Below, piece after piece: positions 7,505-15,820 of a stretch of DNA of 64,000 nucleotides. Every line of letters begins with the position of its first letter. The stretch's first letter is position 1. This DNA is from CAVUAT01 sp963739545 (GTDB lineage: Bacteria; Actinomycetota; Thermoleophilia; Solirubrobacterales; 70-9): the NCBI GenBank assembly GCA_963739545.1, contig CAVUAT010000011.1, positions 372,001 through 436,000 on the forward strand, in the 5' to 3' direction. The position numbers were made by a program, and so were the translations under genes. A model generated the notes under the pieces. The model ran no database searches and had not been told where the DNA came from. It saw only the letters and a list, made by a program, of their open reading frames with translations.

Positions 7505-9319
7505 GTGGAGGTCACGACGTCTGAGCGGTACGCGAGTGGTGGGGATCTCGGCGAGCTGCCGGCTCCCAACCTGATCAAGGCTTTCTACAAGTCGGTTGAT
7601 CGCCTCGGCGACGACTCGGCGATCCGCACCCAGGACGATTCCCACACGACAAACTGGAACGAGCTCCGCGAGCGCGTCCACAGGATCGCCGGCGGCCTCG
7701 CAGAGCTCGGCGTGAGTAAGGGCGACACCGTCGCGATCATGCTGAACAACCGCCCCGAGTTCATCCCCTGCGACCTCGCGGCCGTTGCCCTCGGAGGCGT
7801 CCCGTTCTCGATCTACCAGACCTCCTCGCCCGAGCAGATCGAGTACGTGTGCTCCGACGCCGGCGCCAAGGTCGCCATCGTCGAGACCGCGTTCGGAGAG
7901 GTGTTCGACAAGGCCCGCGCGAACCTGCCCGAGCTCGAGTCCGTGATCGTCGTCGACGGCGACGGCGGCACGCACACGCTCGAGGAGGTCGAGGCGATGG
8001 ACCCCGAGTTCGACCCTGCCTCGATCGTCGACGAGCTCGAGCCCGACGACCTGCTGACGCTCATCTACACGTCGGGGACGACCGGGCCGCCGAAGGGCGT
8101 GCAGCTCACCCACCGCAACCTGATGGCGCTAGTGGGCGGCGTCGAGCACATCATCGACTTCCCCGAGCGGGGCGCGAAGGTCATCTCCTGGCTGCCGGCG
8201 GCCCACATCGCCGAGCGCGGCGCGCACTACTACCTGCCCGTGATCCAGGGGGTCGGCGTCACGATCTGCCCCGACCCGCGCAAGATCGGCGAGTCCCTGG
8301 CCGCCGTGCAACCGACCTGGTTCTTCGCGGTCCCGCGCATCTTCGAGAAGATGAAGTCCGGGCTCGAGGCGAACCTCGGCAAGCTTCCCGAGGAGCAGCG
8401 CGGGCCCGCCCAGCAGGGCCTTGAGGCAGCCATCCAGAAGGTCCGCCTCGAGCAGGCCGGCGAGGAAGTGCCCGAGGAGCTCGCCGGGGCGGTCGCCCAG
8501 GCCGACGAGCAGCTGTTCTCCAAGCTCCGCGCCGGGATAGGCCTCGACGAGATCGTCGCCTGCAACGTCGGCGCGGCGCCGACGCCGGTCGAGGTGCTGG
8601 AGTTCTTCCACGCGATCGGGATACCGATCGGCGAGCTCTGGGGGATGTCGGAGACCTGCGGCGTCGCCACGTGCAACCCGCCCGACAAGGTCAAGCTCGG
8701 CACCGTCGGGCCTCCCGTCCCCGGCGTCGAGATCATGCTCGCCGATGACGGCGAGGTGCTCGTCAAGGCACCGTCCGTGATGCCCGGATACCGCAACATG
8801 CCCGAGAAGACCGCCGAGACCTTCAACGAGGACGGCTGGCTTCTGACCGGCGACATCGGCGAGCTCGACTCAGACGGCTACCTGAAGATCGTCGACCGCA
8901 AGAAGGAGCTGATCATCAATGCCGCCGGCAAAAACATGTCGCCGGCGAACATCGAGTCGCACGTCAAGTCCGCGAGCCCGCTGATCGGGCAGGCCGCCGC
9001 GATCGGCGACCAGCGCCCCTACAACGTCGCGTTGATCGTGCTCGATCCCGACTTCGCTCCCGTCTGGGCCTCCCAGAACGGGCTCGAGGGCAAGTCGGTC
9101 TCCGAACTCGCCACTGAGGACAGCTGCCGCGAGGCGATCCAGGCGGCGATCGACGAGGCCAACGAGAAGATGGCCCGAGTCGAGCAGATCAAGAAGTTCA
9201 CGATCCTCGAAGAGGAGTGGATGCCGGGCGGCGACGAGCTGACCCCGACGATGAAGCTGAAGCGCAAGCCGATCGCCGAGAAGTACTCGGTGCAGATCGA
9301 GGCGCTCTACAAGAAGTAG
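7505..9319 (+). CDS. Long-chain fatty-acyl-CoA synthetase (AMP-forming)
   Basis: The 604-residue product is an ANL-superfamily ligase that activates fatty acids to acyl-CoA through an acyl-adenylate. Motifs: P-loop YTSGTTGPPKGVQLTH, GxxE-type motif ELWGMSETCG, TGDIGELDSDGYLKIVDRKKELII, and the C-terminal catalytic Lys in TPTMKLKRKPI. The broad architecture is that of the long-chain FadD15/FACL group, with an insertion between the A3 and A5 motifs. A GAGGAGA-type ribosome site precedes the GTG. Its stop directly abuts the stop of the convergent secreted-protein gene (TAGCTA). Together with the WS/DGAT at 29984 it could feed storage-lipid synthesis. Confidence 0.92.
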   Translation: MEVTTSERYASGGDLGELPAPNLIKAFYKSVDRLGDDSAIRTQDDSHTTNWNELRERVHRIAGGLAELGVSKGDTVAIMLNNRPEFIPCDLAAVALGGVPFSIYQTSSPEQIEYVCSDAGAKVAIVETAFGEVFDKARANLPELESVIVVDGDGGTHTLEEVEAMDPEFDPASIVDELEPDDLLTLIYTSGTTGPPKGVQLTHRNLMALVGGVEHIIDFPERGAKVISWLPAAHIAERGAHYYLPVIQGVGVTICPDPRKIGESLAAVQPTWFFAVPRIFEKMKSGLEANLGKLPEEQRGPAQQGLEAAIQKVRLEQAGEEVPEELAGAVAQADEQLFSKLRAGIGLDEIVACNVGAAPTPVEVLEFFHAIGIPIGELWGMSETCGVATCNPPDKVKLGTVGPPVPGVEIMLADDGEVLVKAPSVMPGYRNMPEKTAETFNEDGWLLTGDIGELDSDGYLKIVDRKKELIINAAGKNMSPANIESHVKSASPLIGQAAAIGDQRPYNVALIVLDPDFAPVWASQNGLEGKSVSELATEDSCREAIQAAIDEANEKMARVEQIKKFTILEEEWMPGGDELTPTMKLKRKPIAEKYSVQIEALYKK

Positions 9320-10099
9320 CTACCTCTTCTTTTTCTTCTTCTTGCACCCCTCCGCGGTGGAGGCGCTCTTCCTGCCCTTCTTCTTCTTCCTCTTCTTGCA
9401 CTTCTTCGGCGTCGTCTGCGGACGGGTCTCCTGCACCGGAGTCGGCGCGGCGCACGGAACCTCAACAGGTGCGGCGCTGTTGGGCGTGGGGCCGGGGATC
9501 ACGTTGACCCAGTCGATCGCTGCGTTGTCCGTGTCGTCGGTGGGTTCAAGCAGCGTTGAGCATCCCGCTGTGATCTTGCGCCGCACCGCCGTGGCGCCGA
9601 CGGACATGGCGCTCCCGAAGGGGAGCGTCTTGTCGGGGAGGTTGGCGGCGCCTGTGAACGATCCCCAGGAAATGCAGTCGACCGGGATGGCCTCGAAGCA
9701 GGCCGCCCCCGCAGCGATCAGGTTGCCGCCGGTGGTCGCGTCCAGGTAGGGCGTCAGATCCAGCGTGAAATCGCGTCCCACGACCCCAACATCGCCGATC
9801 AGGATCGTGCGCTGGTTCTGTGCGTTCGGAGGATTGGTGCCGGTCAGCGGCAGCGTCTGCACGGGCTGGGGCATGCCGAGGACAAGACCGTCTGCATCCC
9901 AGAAAGTGATGCTGTGGCCGCTGACATTGTTTTGACCGGCGGCGTACATCTGCAGCTCGATGTAGCTCTGATTCGACGCTCCGCTCTCGCCGGTGATCTC
10001 GCGGATCTTCATCAGGTGGAAGTCGGCCTCGGCGCTGGCGGCGAATGAAGCGGCCAGCGTCATCGCGGTGGCACCCAGCAGCGCGAGACGATGTCTCAA
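9320..10099 (-). CDS. Secreted lamin-tail-like protein with Lys-rich C-terminus
   Basis: Function unknown. The 259-residue product has a signal peptide (MRHRLALLGATAMTLAAS, cleavage near ASAEA), then a domain beginning FHLMKIREITGESG with SNQSYIELQMYAAGQNNV, which resembles the start of lamin-tail domains. The C-terminus is extremely basic, with runs of four to six Lys interrupted by single Cys. It starts with TTG at 10099, supported by an AGGAGG ribosome site 5 nt upstream. The mature domain has further Cys pairs (GAACFEAIPVDC). The stop abuts the stop of the acyl-CoA ligase. The lamin-tail assignment is tentative. Confidence 0.75.
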   Translation of the reverse strand: MRHRLALLGATAMTLAASFAASAEADFHLMKIREITGESGASNQSYIELQMYAAGQNNVSGHSITFWDADGLVLGMPQPVQTLPLTGTNPPNAQNQRTILIGDVGVVGRDFTLDLTPYLDATTGGNLIAAGAACFEAIPVDCISWGSFTGAANLPDKTLPFGSAMSVGATAVRRKITAGCSTLLEPTDDTDNAAIDWVNVIPGPTPNSAAPVEVPCAAPTPVQETRPQTTPKKCKKRKKKKGRKSASTAEGCKKKKKKR

Positions 10100-10125
10100 C
10101 TCGTCCTCCTACTGCTACTTCTTCT

Positions 10126-10911
10126 TCACTTTGCCGCCTTGCCTACAACTATCGGCACGGTCGTTCCGGGCGGCGCCGTGACGCCCGGCTTCAGCTTCTG
10201 CTTGGTCACCTTGCCGACGTTCTTGGACTTCTTCGTCGGCTTGCGGCTGAGCTTCGACGCGCAGTCAGCGGCGGCGAGCGCCTTGCGTGCGGCCCCGGCC
10301 TTCTTGCCCTTCAGGTTCGGCACCTTGCAGAACTTGACCGTGGCCTGCAGCAGCAGCTCGTGCTGCTGGTCGGGGATGAAGGCGGTCGACACCCCGTCCA
10401 GGGGATCACCCGTGAACAGGTTCGCGAAGACATTGGTGGTGATGCCGTTGGTCGTGTTCTGGGCGATCCCCTCGTCGGGGGTGCCGCCCTGCAGCAGGCC
10501 GATGTAGTCGCCCTGCTTGATCGCGAGCGAGTTCCCCGGGTAGGTGAGGATCGCGTCCTCGGTCCCCGGCGGCACGGGAGCGGGAGCGACCACGCGGCCG
10601 CTGGCCGTGAAGCTGTTCGTTCCCGATGAGGTGAAGACCCTCAGTGTGTAGAGCGCGGCGTCGTCGCTCGAGCGCACCTTCCACTCGGTGATCACGCCAT
10701 TTCCGGGGGACGTCAGGGGATTTGGAAGCACACCGCCGGCCTGGCTGGTCTGGATGCTCACCGTTCCGGCTGAAGTGCTCACCCCGCCCTGATAGGGGAG
10801 CGTCAGGGCGCTGCCGATCACCCGCGTGTCGGCCGATGCCGCCGGAGCGGTGGCGACCGCACCCGCCAAGGCAGCCATCACAGTCATAACGGCGATCCTG
10901 CTTCTAGTCAT
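10126..10911 (-). CDS. Secreted protein with C-terminal PASTA-like domain
   Basis: The 261-residue product carries a signal peptide (MTRSRIAVMTVMAALAGAV, cleavage near PAASA), then about 165 residues of beta-rich sequence without recognised family, and a C-terminal PASTA-like repeat beginning CKVPNLKGKKAGAARKAL and ending GTTVPIVVG. PASTA domains bind peptidoglycan or beta-lactams in penicillin-binding proteins and Ser/Thr kinases, so a cell-wall location is likely, but the N-terminal part gives no activity. A GGGGAGA ribosome site precedes the ATG. The gene lies just upstream of, and codirectional with, the gene ending at 9320; a shared transcript is possible. Confidence 0.8.
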   Translation of the reverse strand: MTRSRIAVMTVMAALAGAVATAPAASADTRVIGSALTLPYQGGVSTSAGTVSIQTSQAGGVLPNPLTSPGNGVITEWKVRSSDDAALYTLRVFTSSGTNSFTASGRVVAPAPVPPGTEDAILTYPGNSLAIKQGDYIGLLQGGTPDEGIAQNTTNGITTNVFANLFTGDPLDGVSTAFIPDQQHELLLQATVKFCKVPNLKGKKAGAARKALAAADCASKLSRKPTKKSKNVGKVTKQKLKPGVTAPPGTTVPIVVGKAAK

Positions 10912-11064
10912 CGCTTCTCCCCAATTCGTGTTCCCTGGACGCCGCCAGTATCGGCTTTCCGGGGGACGGATGCAACCCTCCGACGGCTATGCGCTTCCGT
11001 CGAACCTGCACTCGATCCCTCCTCGTTCACAGGGTAATCACGAAACCCCGCGAAGGGCCACGGG

Positions 11065-11070
11065 TACCCT
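11065..11070 (+). promoter_or_regulatory. -10 element for leaderless ispG
   Basis: TACCCT lies 7 nt before the ATG at 11078; no ribosome-binding site is visible between them. The intergenic stretch from 10912 holds this promoter and the ribosome site of the divergent PASTA gene. Confidence 0.55.
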
Positions 11071-11077
11071 GTGTCTC

Positions 11078-12376
11078 ATGGCTTCCAAGCGCCAGATCTT
11101 CGTCGGCGGCGTGCCCATCGGAGGCGGGGCCCCCGTGGCCGTGCAGACGATGTGCAAGACCGAGACGGCCAACCTCGAGGCGACGATGGAGCAGATCCGC
11201 ACCGTCGCCGACGCCGGCGCCGACCTGGTGCGCGTCGCCGTCCCCCGCGACAAGGACATTGACGCCCTCAGGGTCATCGTCAAGGAGTCGCCGATACCGA
11301 TCATCGCCGACATTCACTTCAACCACACGCTGGCCCTGAAGGCGATCGACGCCGGCGCACATTGCATCCGCCTGAACCCCGGCAACATCGGCGGCCCCGA
11401 GAAGGTCGCTGAGGTCGCCGCCAAGGCGACCAAGGCAGGCGTGCCGATGCGGATCGGGGTCAACTCCGGCTCGCTCCCCAAGCACCTGCACGAGCTCGAG
11501 CGGGAGAACTCCGTCGAGGCCCTGGTCGCCGCCGCCGTCGAGTTCGTCGAGATGATGGAGCGCCTCGACTACGAGAACTTCAAGGTTTCGATCAAGTCGA
11601 CCAACGTCCCGAACACGATCGCCTCGAACCGCCTGCTGGCCGAGAAGATCCCGTACCCGATCCACCTGGGCATCACGGAGGCCGGGACCAAGTGGTCGGG
11701 TTCGCTGAAGTCGTCGGTCGGCCTCGGCACGCTGCTCGCCGACGGGGTGGGAGACACCATCCGTATCAGCCTCTCCACGTTCCACGCCGAGGAAGAGGTC
11801 AAGGTCGGCTTCGAGATCCTCAAGGCCCTGCAGCTTCGCGAGCGCGGCCCGGTCCTGATCGCCTGCCCCACCTGCGGCCGCCTCCAGTTCGACATGGACA
11901 CCGTCGTCGCCGAGATCGAGCAGCGCCTCGAGTCCTACACCGAGCCAATCGAGGTCGCGGTCCTCGGCTGCGCCGTCAACGGCATCGGCGAAGCCTCGCA
12001 CGCGGACTTCGGCATCACCGGCGCCAAGGACGAGGGCCTGATCTTCGCCCACGGCAAGCCACTGCGGAAGGTCAGACAAGAAGCACTAGTTGATGAACTC
12101 TTCGCCGAGATCGACAAGTCGCTCGACCGGGGCAAGGTCGAGGTCGACGAGGAGAAGGCGGCCGTCGGCGCCAGCTGGCTCGCCAAGATCGAAGAGGAGA
12201 ACGCAGGCGAGCTCACCCCAGAGCGCATCGCCGCGATGGAGGCCGAGGCCGCCAAGGCGGAGAACGGCGGCAACGGCGCCGAGCCCGAGCCGTTCCTGAA
12301 GCCCGTCAAGCGCGAGAAGGTCGCACTCGACGAGGAGGCGTCTCCCACCGCAGGCCGGCGCTTCAGCCGCACCTGA
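11078..12376 (+). CDS. ispG: 4-hydroxy-3-methylbut-2-enyl diphosphate synthase
   Basis: IspG is the [4Fe-4S] enzyme that opens methylerythritol cyclodiphosphate to HMBPP in the MEP pathway. The 432-residue product starts KRQIFVGGVPIGGGAPVAVQTM, has DIHFNHTLAL, RLNPGNIG and NSGSL, and three cluster Cys in CPTCGR and GCAVNGIGE. A further Glu ligand region (NGIGEASHADFGI) is present. About 65 residues beyond the catalytic domain are charged and probably disordered (ending GRRFSRT), longer than usual. ATG 11078 was chosen because the family N-terminus begins here and a -10 element lies 7 nt upstream; the open frame continues upstream without meaning. Confidence 0.95.
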   Translation: MASKRQIFVGGVPIGGGAPVAVQTMCKTETANLEATMEQIRTVADAGADLVRVAVPRDKDIDALRVIVKESPIPIIADIHFNHTLALKAIDAGAHCIRLNPGNIGGPEKVAEVAAKATKAGVPMRIGVNSGSLPKHLHELERENSVEALVAAAVEFVEMMERLDYENFKVSIKSTNVPNTIASNRLLAEKIPYPIHLGITEAGTKWSGSLKSSVGLGTLLADGVGDTIRISLSTFHAEEEVKVGFEILKALQLRERGPVLIACPTCGRLQFDMDTVVAEIEQRLESYTEPIEVAVLGCAVNGIGEASHADFGITGAKDEGLIFAHGKPLRKVRQEALVDELFAEIDKSLDRGKVEVDEEKAAVGASWLAKIEEENAGELTPERIAAMEAEAAKAENGGNGAEPEPFLKPVKREKVALDEEASPTAGRRFSRT

Positions 12377-12378
12377 CG

Positions 12379-12795
12379 TTGCCTCTCGAGGGCATCGATC
12401 ACCTCGACCTGGTCGTTAGCGACCTCGAGCGTGCGCTCGGCTTCTACGAGGCGCTGCTCGCGCCGCTGGGCTACGAGCGGACGCGGGAGATCGAGGGCGA
12501 GCAGGGAGAGCGGATCGCCTACATGAGCAGGGCGGGGAGCAGGGGCGCGCTCGGCCTTCGCGAGGCACACGACGGCCGCGAGCAACGGCCGTTCGACCGG
12601 TACGAGATCGGGGTGCACCACGTCTGCTTCGGTGCGCCCGATCGTGAGGCGGTCGACGCCGTGTTCGCGGCGGGCGTCGAAGCGGACGCCCGCGTGGAGA
12701 GCGTGCCGCGCGAGTACGACTACACGCCCGGTTACTACTCGGCGTTCCTGCGGGACCCGGACGGGATCAAACTCGAGGTCCTGCACCGGCCGTAA
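12379..12795 (+). CDS. VOC-family protein (glyoxalase/dioxygenase fold)
   Basis: The 138-residue product has two beta-alpha-beta-beta-beta units of the vicinal-oxygen-chelate fold: IDHLDLVVSDLERALGFYE at the start, VHHVCFGAPDREAVDAVF in the middle, and FLRDPDGIKLEVLH at the end. The metal-ligand pattern His7, His76 and a C-terminal Glu is consistent with an active metal site. The start is TTG, two bases after the ispG stop, so it probably rides on the ispG transcript. The substrate cannot be predicted. Confidence 0.82.
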   Translation: MPLEGIDHLDLVVSDLERALGFYEALLAPLGYERTREIEGEQGERIAYMSRAGSRGALGLREAHDGREQRPFDRYEIGVHHVCFGAPDREAVDAVFAAGVEADARVESVPREYDYTPGYYSAFLRDPDGIKLEVLHRP

Positions 12796-12806
12796 GCGAG
12801 CTCCAG

Positions 12807-14315
12807 CTAGTAAGCCTTCGCGAAGATCGCCTCGACCGCGGCGGGGGCTCCCGAGATCACGCAGACCGCCCCGTCGGGCAGGTCCTGGTCGAAGGGGATG
12901 CATCGCACACTGACCCCGAGCTCGCCCATCGTCTCCTCCGTCGCCGGGTCCTGGCTCCAGGGAGCGCGGACGAAGCCGCCGGAGTCGGTGTCGTCGCCCG
13001 AGAAGTACTCGCGGAACGCGCCGACGTCCGAGATGTCCGTGGCGGTCCGCGCCGCCATCCGCTCGACGGCCTCGGTGTGAAGTTGGGCCTGCATCGCCTC
13101 CACGGCCTCGGCGATGGTCGCGGCCGCTTTCGCACCCTCGATCTGCTCCCGGCCGAGGCCGGGGTCGGTGCGCCGAGTCACGGTGACGACACCGGAATCG
13201 ATGTCGCGCTCGCCGAGCTCGACCACGATCGGCGCGCCCTTCCTGATCCACTCCCACCGCTTCTCGGCGGGCTTGCGGTCGCGGGTGTCGACGCTGACCC
13301 TCAGCGGCGCGCCGAGCGTGCCGAGTCTCCGCAGCTCCTCGGCCAGCTCCTCGGCCGCCGCCTCCACCTTCGCGGGGTCGTCGCGCGTGATCGGGACGAT
13401 CACGACCTGCTTGGGGGCGACGCGAGGGGGGAGTCGCAGCCCGTTGTCGTCGGCGTGGGTCATCACGAGCGCGCCCATCAGACGGGTCGATGTGCCCCAC
13501 GACGTCGTGTGGGCGAACCGGTCGCCGCCTTCCGAGTCGGTGAACTCGATTCCCATGGCCTCGGAGAAGTTCGTGCCCAGGTAGTGCGATGTGCCGGACT
13601 GCAGCGCCTTGCCGTCCTGCATCATCGCCTCGATCGAGAGGCTCGAGACCGCGCCGGGGAAGCGCTCGCTCTCGGGCTTCTCGCCTGTCACAACCGGCAC
13701 GGCGATCACGTCCTCGGCGAACGAGCGGTAGACCTCGAGCATCTCCGTTGTCTTCTCGCGCGCCTCGGCCTCGTCGGCGTGGGCGGTGTGGCCCTCCTGC
13801 CAGAGGAACTCCGTCGTGCGCAGCAGGACGCGGGGACGGAGCTCCCAGCGCACGATGTTGGCCCACTGGTTGATCAGCAGCGGCAGGTCGCGATAGGAGT
13901 TGATCCACTTCGCGAACGAGCGGCCGATGATCGTCTCGGAGGTGGGGCGGACGACGAGGGGCTCGGTGAGCTCGCCGGCGGGCACCAGCTTCCCTTCGTC
14001 GTCCGTCTCCAGCCGGTGGTGGGTGACGACGGCCATCTCCTTGGCGAATCCCTCGACGTGCTTGGCCTCGTCCTCGAAGTAGCTGAGCGGGATGAAGAGC
14101 GGGAAGTATGCGTTGTCGGCCCCGGACGCCTTGATCTTGTCGTCCATCGCCCGCTGCATCAGCTCCCAGATCCCGTAGCCCCAGGGGCGGATGACCATCG
14201 CCCCGCGCACGTGGTCCAGCTCGGCGACCTCGGCGTCGCGGACGACGCTTTGGAACCACGCCGGGAAGTCCTCTGAGCGCGTCGGGCTGATCCCTGCTTT
14301 CTTTCCTTGTCCCAT
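12807..14315 (-). CDS. proS: Prolyl-tRNA synthetase, archaeal/eukaryal type
   Basis: ProS charges tRNA(Pro). The product of about 502 residues is of the short ProS type 3 lacking the bacterial INS editing insertion: class II motif 2 WELRPRVLLRTTEFLWQEGHTAH, motif 3 and catalytic core GTSHYLGTNFSEAMG, anticodon-binding domain PKQVVIVPITRDD, and a zinc-domain-like C-terminus ending in Tyr (AIFAKAY), a feature of the archaeal type. The start is either ATG 14315 (MGQGKKAG) or ATG 14336; I prefer 14315. It lies divergent to the PgsA-like gene, whose GTG at 14340 is only 24 nt away. Confidence 0.94.
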   Translation of the reverse strand: MGQGKKAGISPTRSEDFPAWFQSVVRDAEVAELDHVRGAMVIRPWGYGIWELMQRAMDDKIKASGADNAYFPLFIPLSYFEDEAKHVEGFAKEMAVVTHHRLETDDEGKLVPAGELTEPLVVRPTSETIIGRSFAKWINSYRDLPLLINQWANIVRWELRPRVLLRTTEFLWQEGHTAHADEAEAREKTTEMLEVYRSFAEDVIAVPVVTGEKPESERFPGAVSSLSIEAMMQDGKALQSGTSHYLGTNFSEAMGIEFTDSEGGDRFAHTTSWGTSTRLMGALVMTHADDNGLRLPPRVAPKQVVIVPITRDDPAKVEAAAEELAEELRRLGTLGAPLRVSVDTRDRKPAEKRWEWIRKGAPIVVELGERDIDSGVVTVTRRTDPGLGREQIEGAKAAATIAEAVEAMQAQLHTEAVERMAARTATDISDVGAFREYFSGDDTDSGGFVRAPWSQDPATEETMGELGVSVRCIPFDQDLPDGAVCVISGAPAAVEAIFAKAY

Positions 14316-14339
14316 GGCCGCGGAATTCTCTCTCATCTA

Positions 14340-14960
14340 GTGCCGGAGACGCGCCTCACCTTCCGCCGCCGCTTCGGCCTTGACCGCTCCGGGCCGCCGC
14401 CGCGTGAGACCACGTCCGGCCAGCCCCTGCGTCCGTGGACCATTCCGAACATGGTCGGCTACGCCCGGCTTCTCGGGATCCCGGTGTTCTGCATCCTCGC
14501 GTTCTCGTCGGGCGACGGCCATGACCCGTGGGCATGGGGGCTTTACTGGCTGATCGCCGCGGGTGACTACCTCGACGGGTTTCTCGCGCGAGCGACGGGC
14601 CAGTACTCCCGCATGGGGGCGCTGCTTGACCCTGTCGTCGATCGCCTCACGATCCTCGCGGGAGGCGCCGTCTGCTGGTACTTCGAGCTTCTGCCCCGCT
14701 GGGCCCTCGCCGTTCTGGTTGCGCGAGAGCTGGTCACGCTGATGTTGGGCCAGATCGCGCTTCGCCGGGGCCTCGAGCTCGAGATCAACTGGTACGGGCG
14801 CATCGCCGTCTTCCCGATCATGAGCGCGATCTTCTTCTCGATGGTGGTGGAGTCGGTCGTGTGGGACGTGATGCTCATCGTCGGCGTCGCGCTCGCCTGG
14901 ATGGCGACGATCGCCTACGCCCGCAGCGGGAGGCGCGCCGTCGCCGAGGGGCGCGCATAG
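14340..14960 (+). CDS. CDP-alcohol phosphatidyltransferase (PgsA-like)
   Basis: The product of about 206 residues transfers a phosphatidyl group from CDP-diacylglycerol to an alcohol in the membrane. The complete family motif D-x2-DG-x2-AR-x8-G-x3-D-x3-D is present as DYLDGFLAR, then G, D and D in GALLDPVVDRL. About five to six membrane helices are visible. The GTG at 14340 is preferred over a TTG at 14307 because the latter would lie inside the divergent proS start. The position upstream of a GarA-like and a MerR gene matches mycobacterial pgsA2-garA-Rv1828 gene order, so a phosphatidylglycerophosphate-synthase-like activity is plausible but the alcohol is not certain. Confidence 0.88.
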   Translation: MPETRLTFRRRFGLDRSGPPPRETTSGQPLRPWTIPNMVGYARLLGIPVFCILAFSSGDGHDPWAWGLYWLIAAGDYLDGFLARATGQYSRMGALLDPVVDRLTILAGGAVCWYFELLPRWALAVLVARELVTLMLGQIALRRGLELEINWYGRIAVFPIMSAIFFSMVVESVVWDVMLIVGVALAWMATIAYARSGRRAVAEGRA

Positions 14961-14994
14961 GGCGCAGGAGGCTCCTGCACGAATCTGCCCGAAC

Positions 14995-15034
14995 CCTCAA
15001 CCCCTTGTTGAGGTAGCCCCAACCGACCTATAAT
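14995..15034 (+). promoter_or_regulatory. Consensus promoter of the rsiG-like/FHA/MerR operon with dyad over the -35
   Basis: A perfect TATAAT (15029-15034) stands 18 bp after TTGTTG (15005-15010). An inverted repeat CCTCAA-N7-TTGAGG (14995-15000 and 15008-15013) overlaps the -35 element and could be an operator. A second small palindrome (14964-14978) lies just after the upstream gene and may end its transcript. A GGAAGGAAGG ribosome site follows at 15051-15060. Confidence 0.72.
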
Positions 15035-15062
15035 CGAGCGCCAAGCGACCGGAAGGAAGGCT

Positions 15063-15332
15063 GTGGAGGAGGAAACCACTACTCCCAACATCAGTTCCAT
15101 GAGCGACGAGGAGCTGAGGGAGCTGATCGACAAGCTCACGTCAGAGGAGCAGGAAGTCTCCTACAGACGGCGCATCCTTCACGGCCAGATCGACCTGCTG
15201 AGGGCCGAGCTCGTGAATCGCCTGCGCGACGACCAGCCCGACGCCGGGTCCCTGATCAAGGGAGACGACGTCGAGCGCCTGAGCGAGATCCTCGCCGGGA
15301 ACGCCGAGCCGCCGACCAAGCCCCCGCGTTAG
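15063..15332 (+). CDS. RsiG-like small protein with c-di-GMP-binding-type motif
   Basis: The 89-residue product resembles the coiled-coil part of RsiG, the c-di-GMP-dependent anti-sigma factor of WhiG in Streptomyces and Rubrobacter. The known motif is E-x3-S-x2-R-x3-Q-x3-D; here E29, S33, R36, H40 and D44 occur with exactly that spacing, with His in place of Gln. There is one motif copy, as in the single-motif Rubrobacter form that acts as a homodimer. No WhiG-type sigma gene is in this window. The gene has a consensus promoter and strong ribosome site, and FHA and MerR genes follow. Family assignment is from memory of the motif; binding of c-di-GMP is inference. Confidence 0.75.
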   Translation: MEEETTTPNISSMSDEELRELIDKLTSEEQEVSYRRRILHGQIDLLRAELVNRLRDDQPDAGSLIKGDDVERLSEILAGNAEPPTKPPR

Positions 15333-15349
15333 GGAAAGCGAGCAGGAGC

Positions 15350-15820
15350 GTGGCCATTCACTGTCCTGAGTGCGGGTTCGTCAACGCCGAGGGCGCGAAC
15401 TACTGCCAGAAGTGCGGCGCCTATCTCTCGCGCCCCGAGGGGGCCGAGGAGCCGACGACGATGACCTACACGGTCGACGAGTCAGGCGAGATGCACCAGG
15501 TCGACCTCGACGAGGTCGTCGAGAAGGCCGGCGCCGCACTGGTGATCCGCGCGGGCGGGGGCCGCGCGGGCGAGAGCTTCACGCTGGAGGAGGACAAGAT
15601 CTCGATCGGCCGGACCCCCGACGCGGGGGTCTTTCTCGACGACGTCACCGTCTCGCGCAACCACGCGCTGCTGGTGCGGCGGCGCGACGGCCTCTACATC
15701 GACGACCTCGGCTCGCTCAACGGCACCTACGTGAACCGCCACCGCATCGAGTCCCACCAGCTTGACGACGGCGACGAGATCCAAATCGGCAAGTACAAGC
15801 TCTCCTACCTGGAGGCGTGA
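15350..15820 (+). CDS. Zinc-ribbon plus FHA-domain protein, GarA-like
   Basis: The 156-residue product starts with a zinc ribbon (Cys5, Cys8, Cys19, Cys22; CPEC and CQKC), continues with an acidic linker that holds adjacent Thr36-Thr37 in EEPTTMTY, and ends with an FHA domain (about residues 62-150: IGRTPD, SRNHALL, LGSLNGTYVN). FHA domains bind phosphothreonine. In mycobacterial GarA an N-terminal Thr pair is phosphorylated by PknB or PknG and then bound by its own FHA domain, switching control of 2-oxoglutarate enzymes; the Thr pair here is in the comparable place. The gene lies between the rsiG-like and MerR genes and overlaps the latter by 4 nt (GTGA). Confidence 0.88.
   Translation: MAIHCPECGFVNAEGANYCQKCGAYLSRPEGAEEPTTMTYTVDESGEMHQVDLDEVVEKAGAALVIRAGGGRAGESFTLEEDKISIGRTPDAGVFLDDVTVSRNHALLVRRRDGLYIDDLGSLNGTYVNRHRIESHQLDDGDEIQIGKYKLSYLEA

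Noticed and set aside
11935..14259. A 774-codon open frame on the minus strand across proS and ispG
   Set aside because: It is low-complexity Arg/Gly/Ala sequence in a shadow frame of real genes; high GC leaves such frames open.
14307..14339. TTG 14307 as the start of the PgsA-like gene
   Set aside because: It would lie inside the divergent proS start region; GTG 14340 gives the family-length protein.
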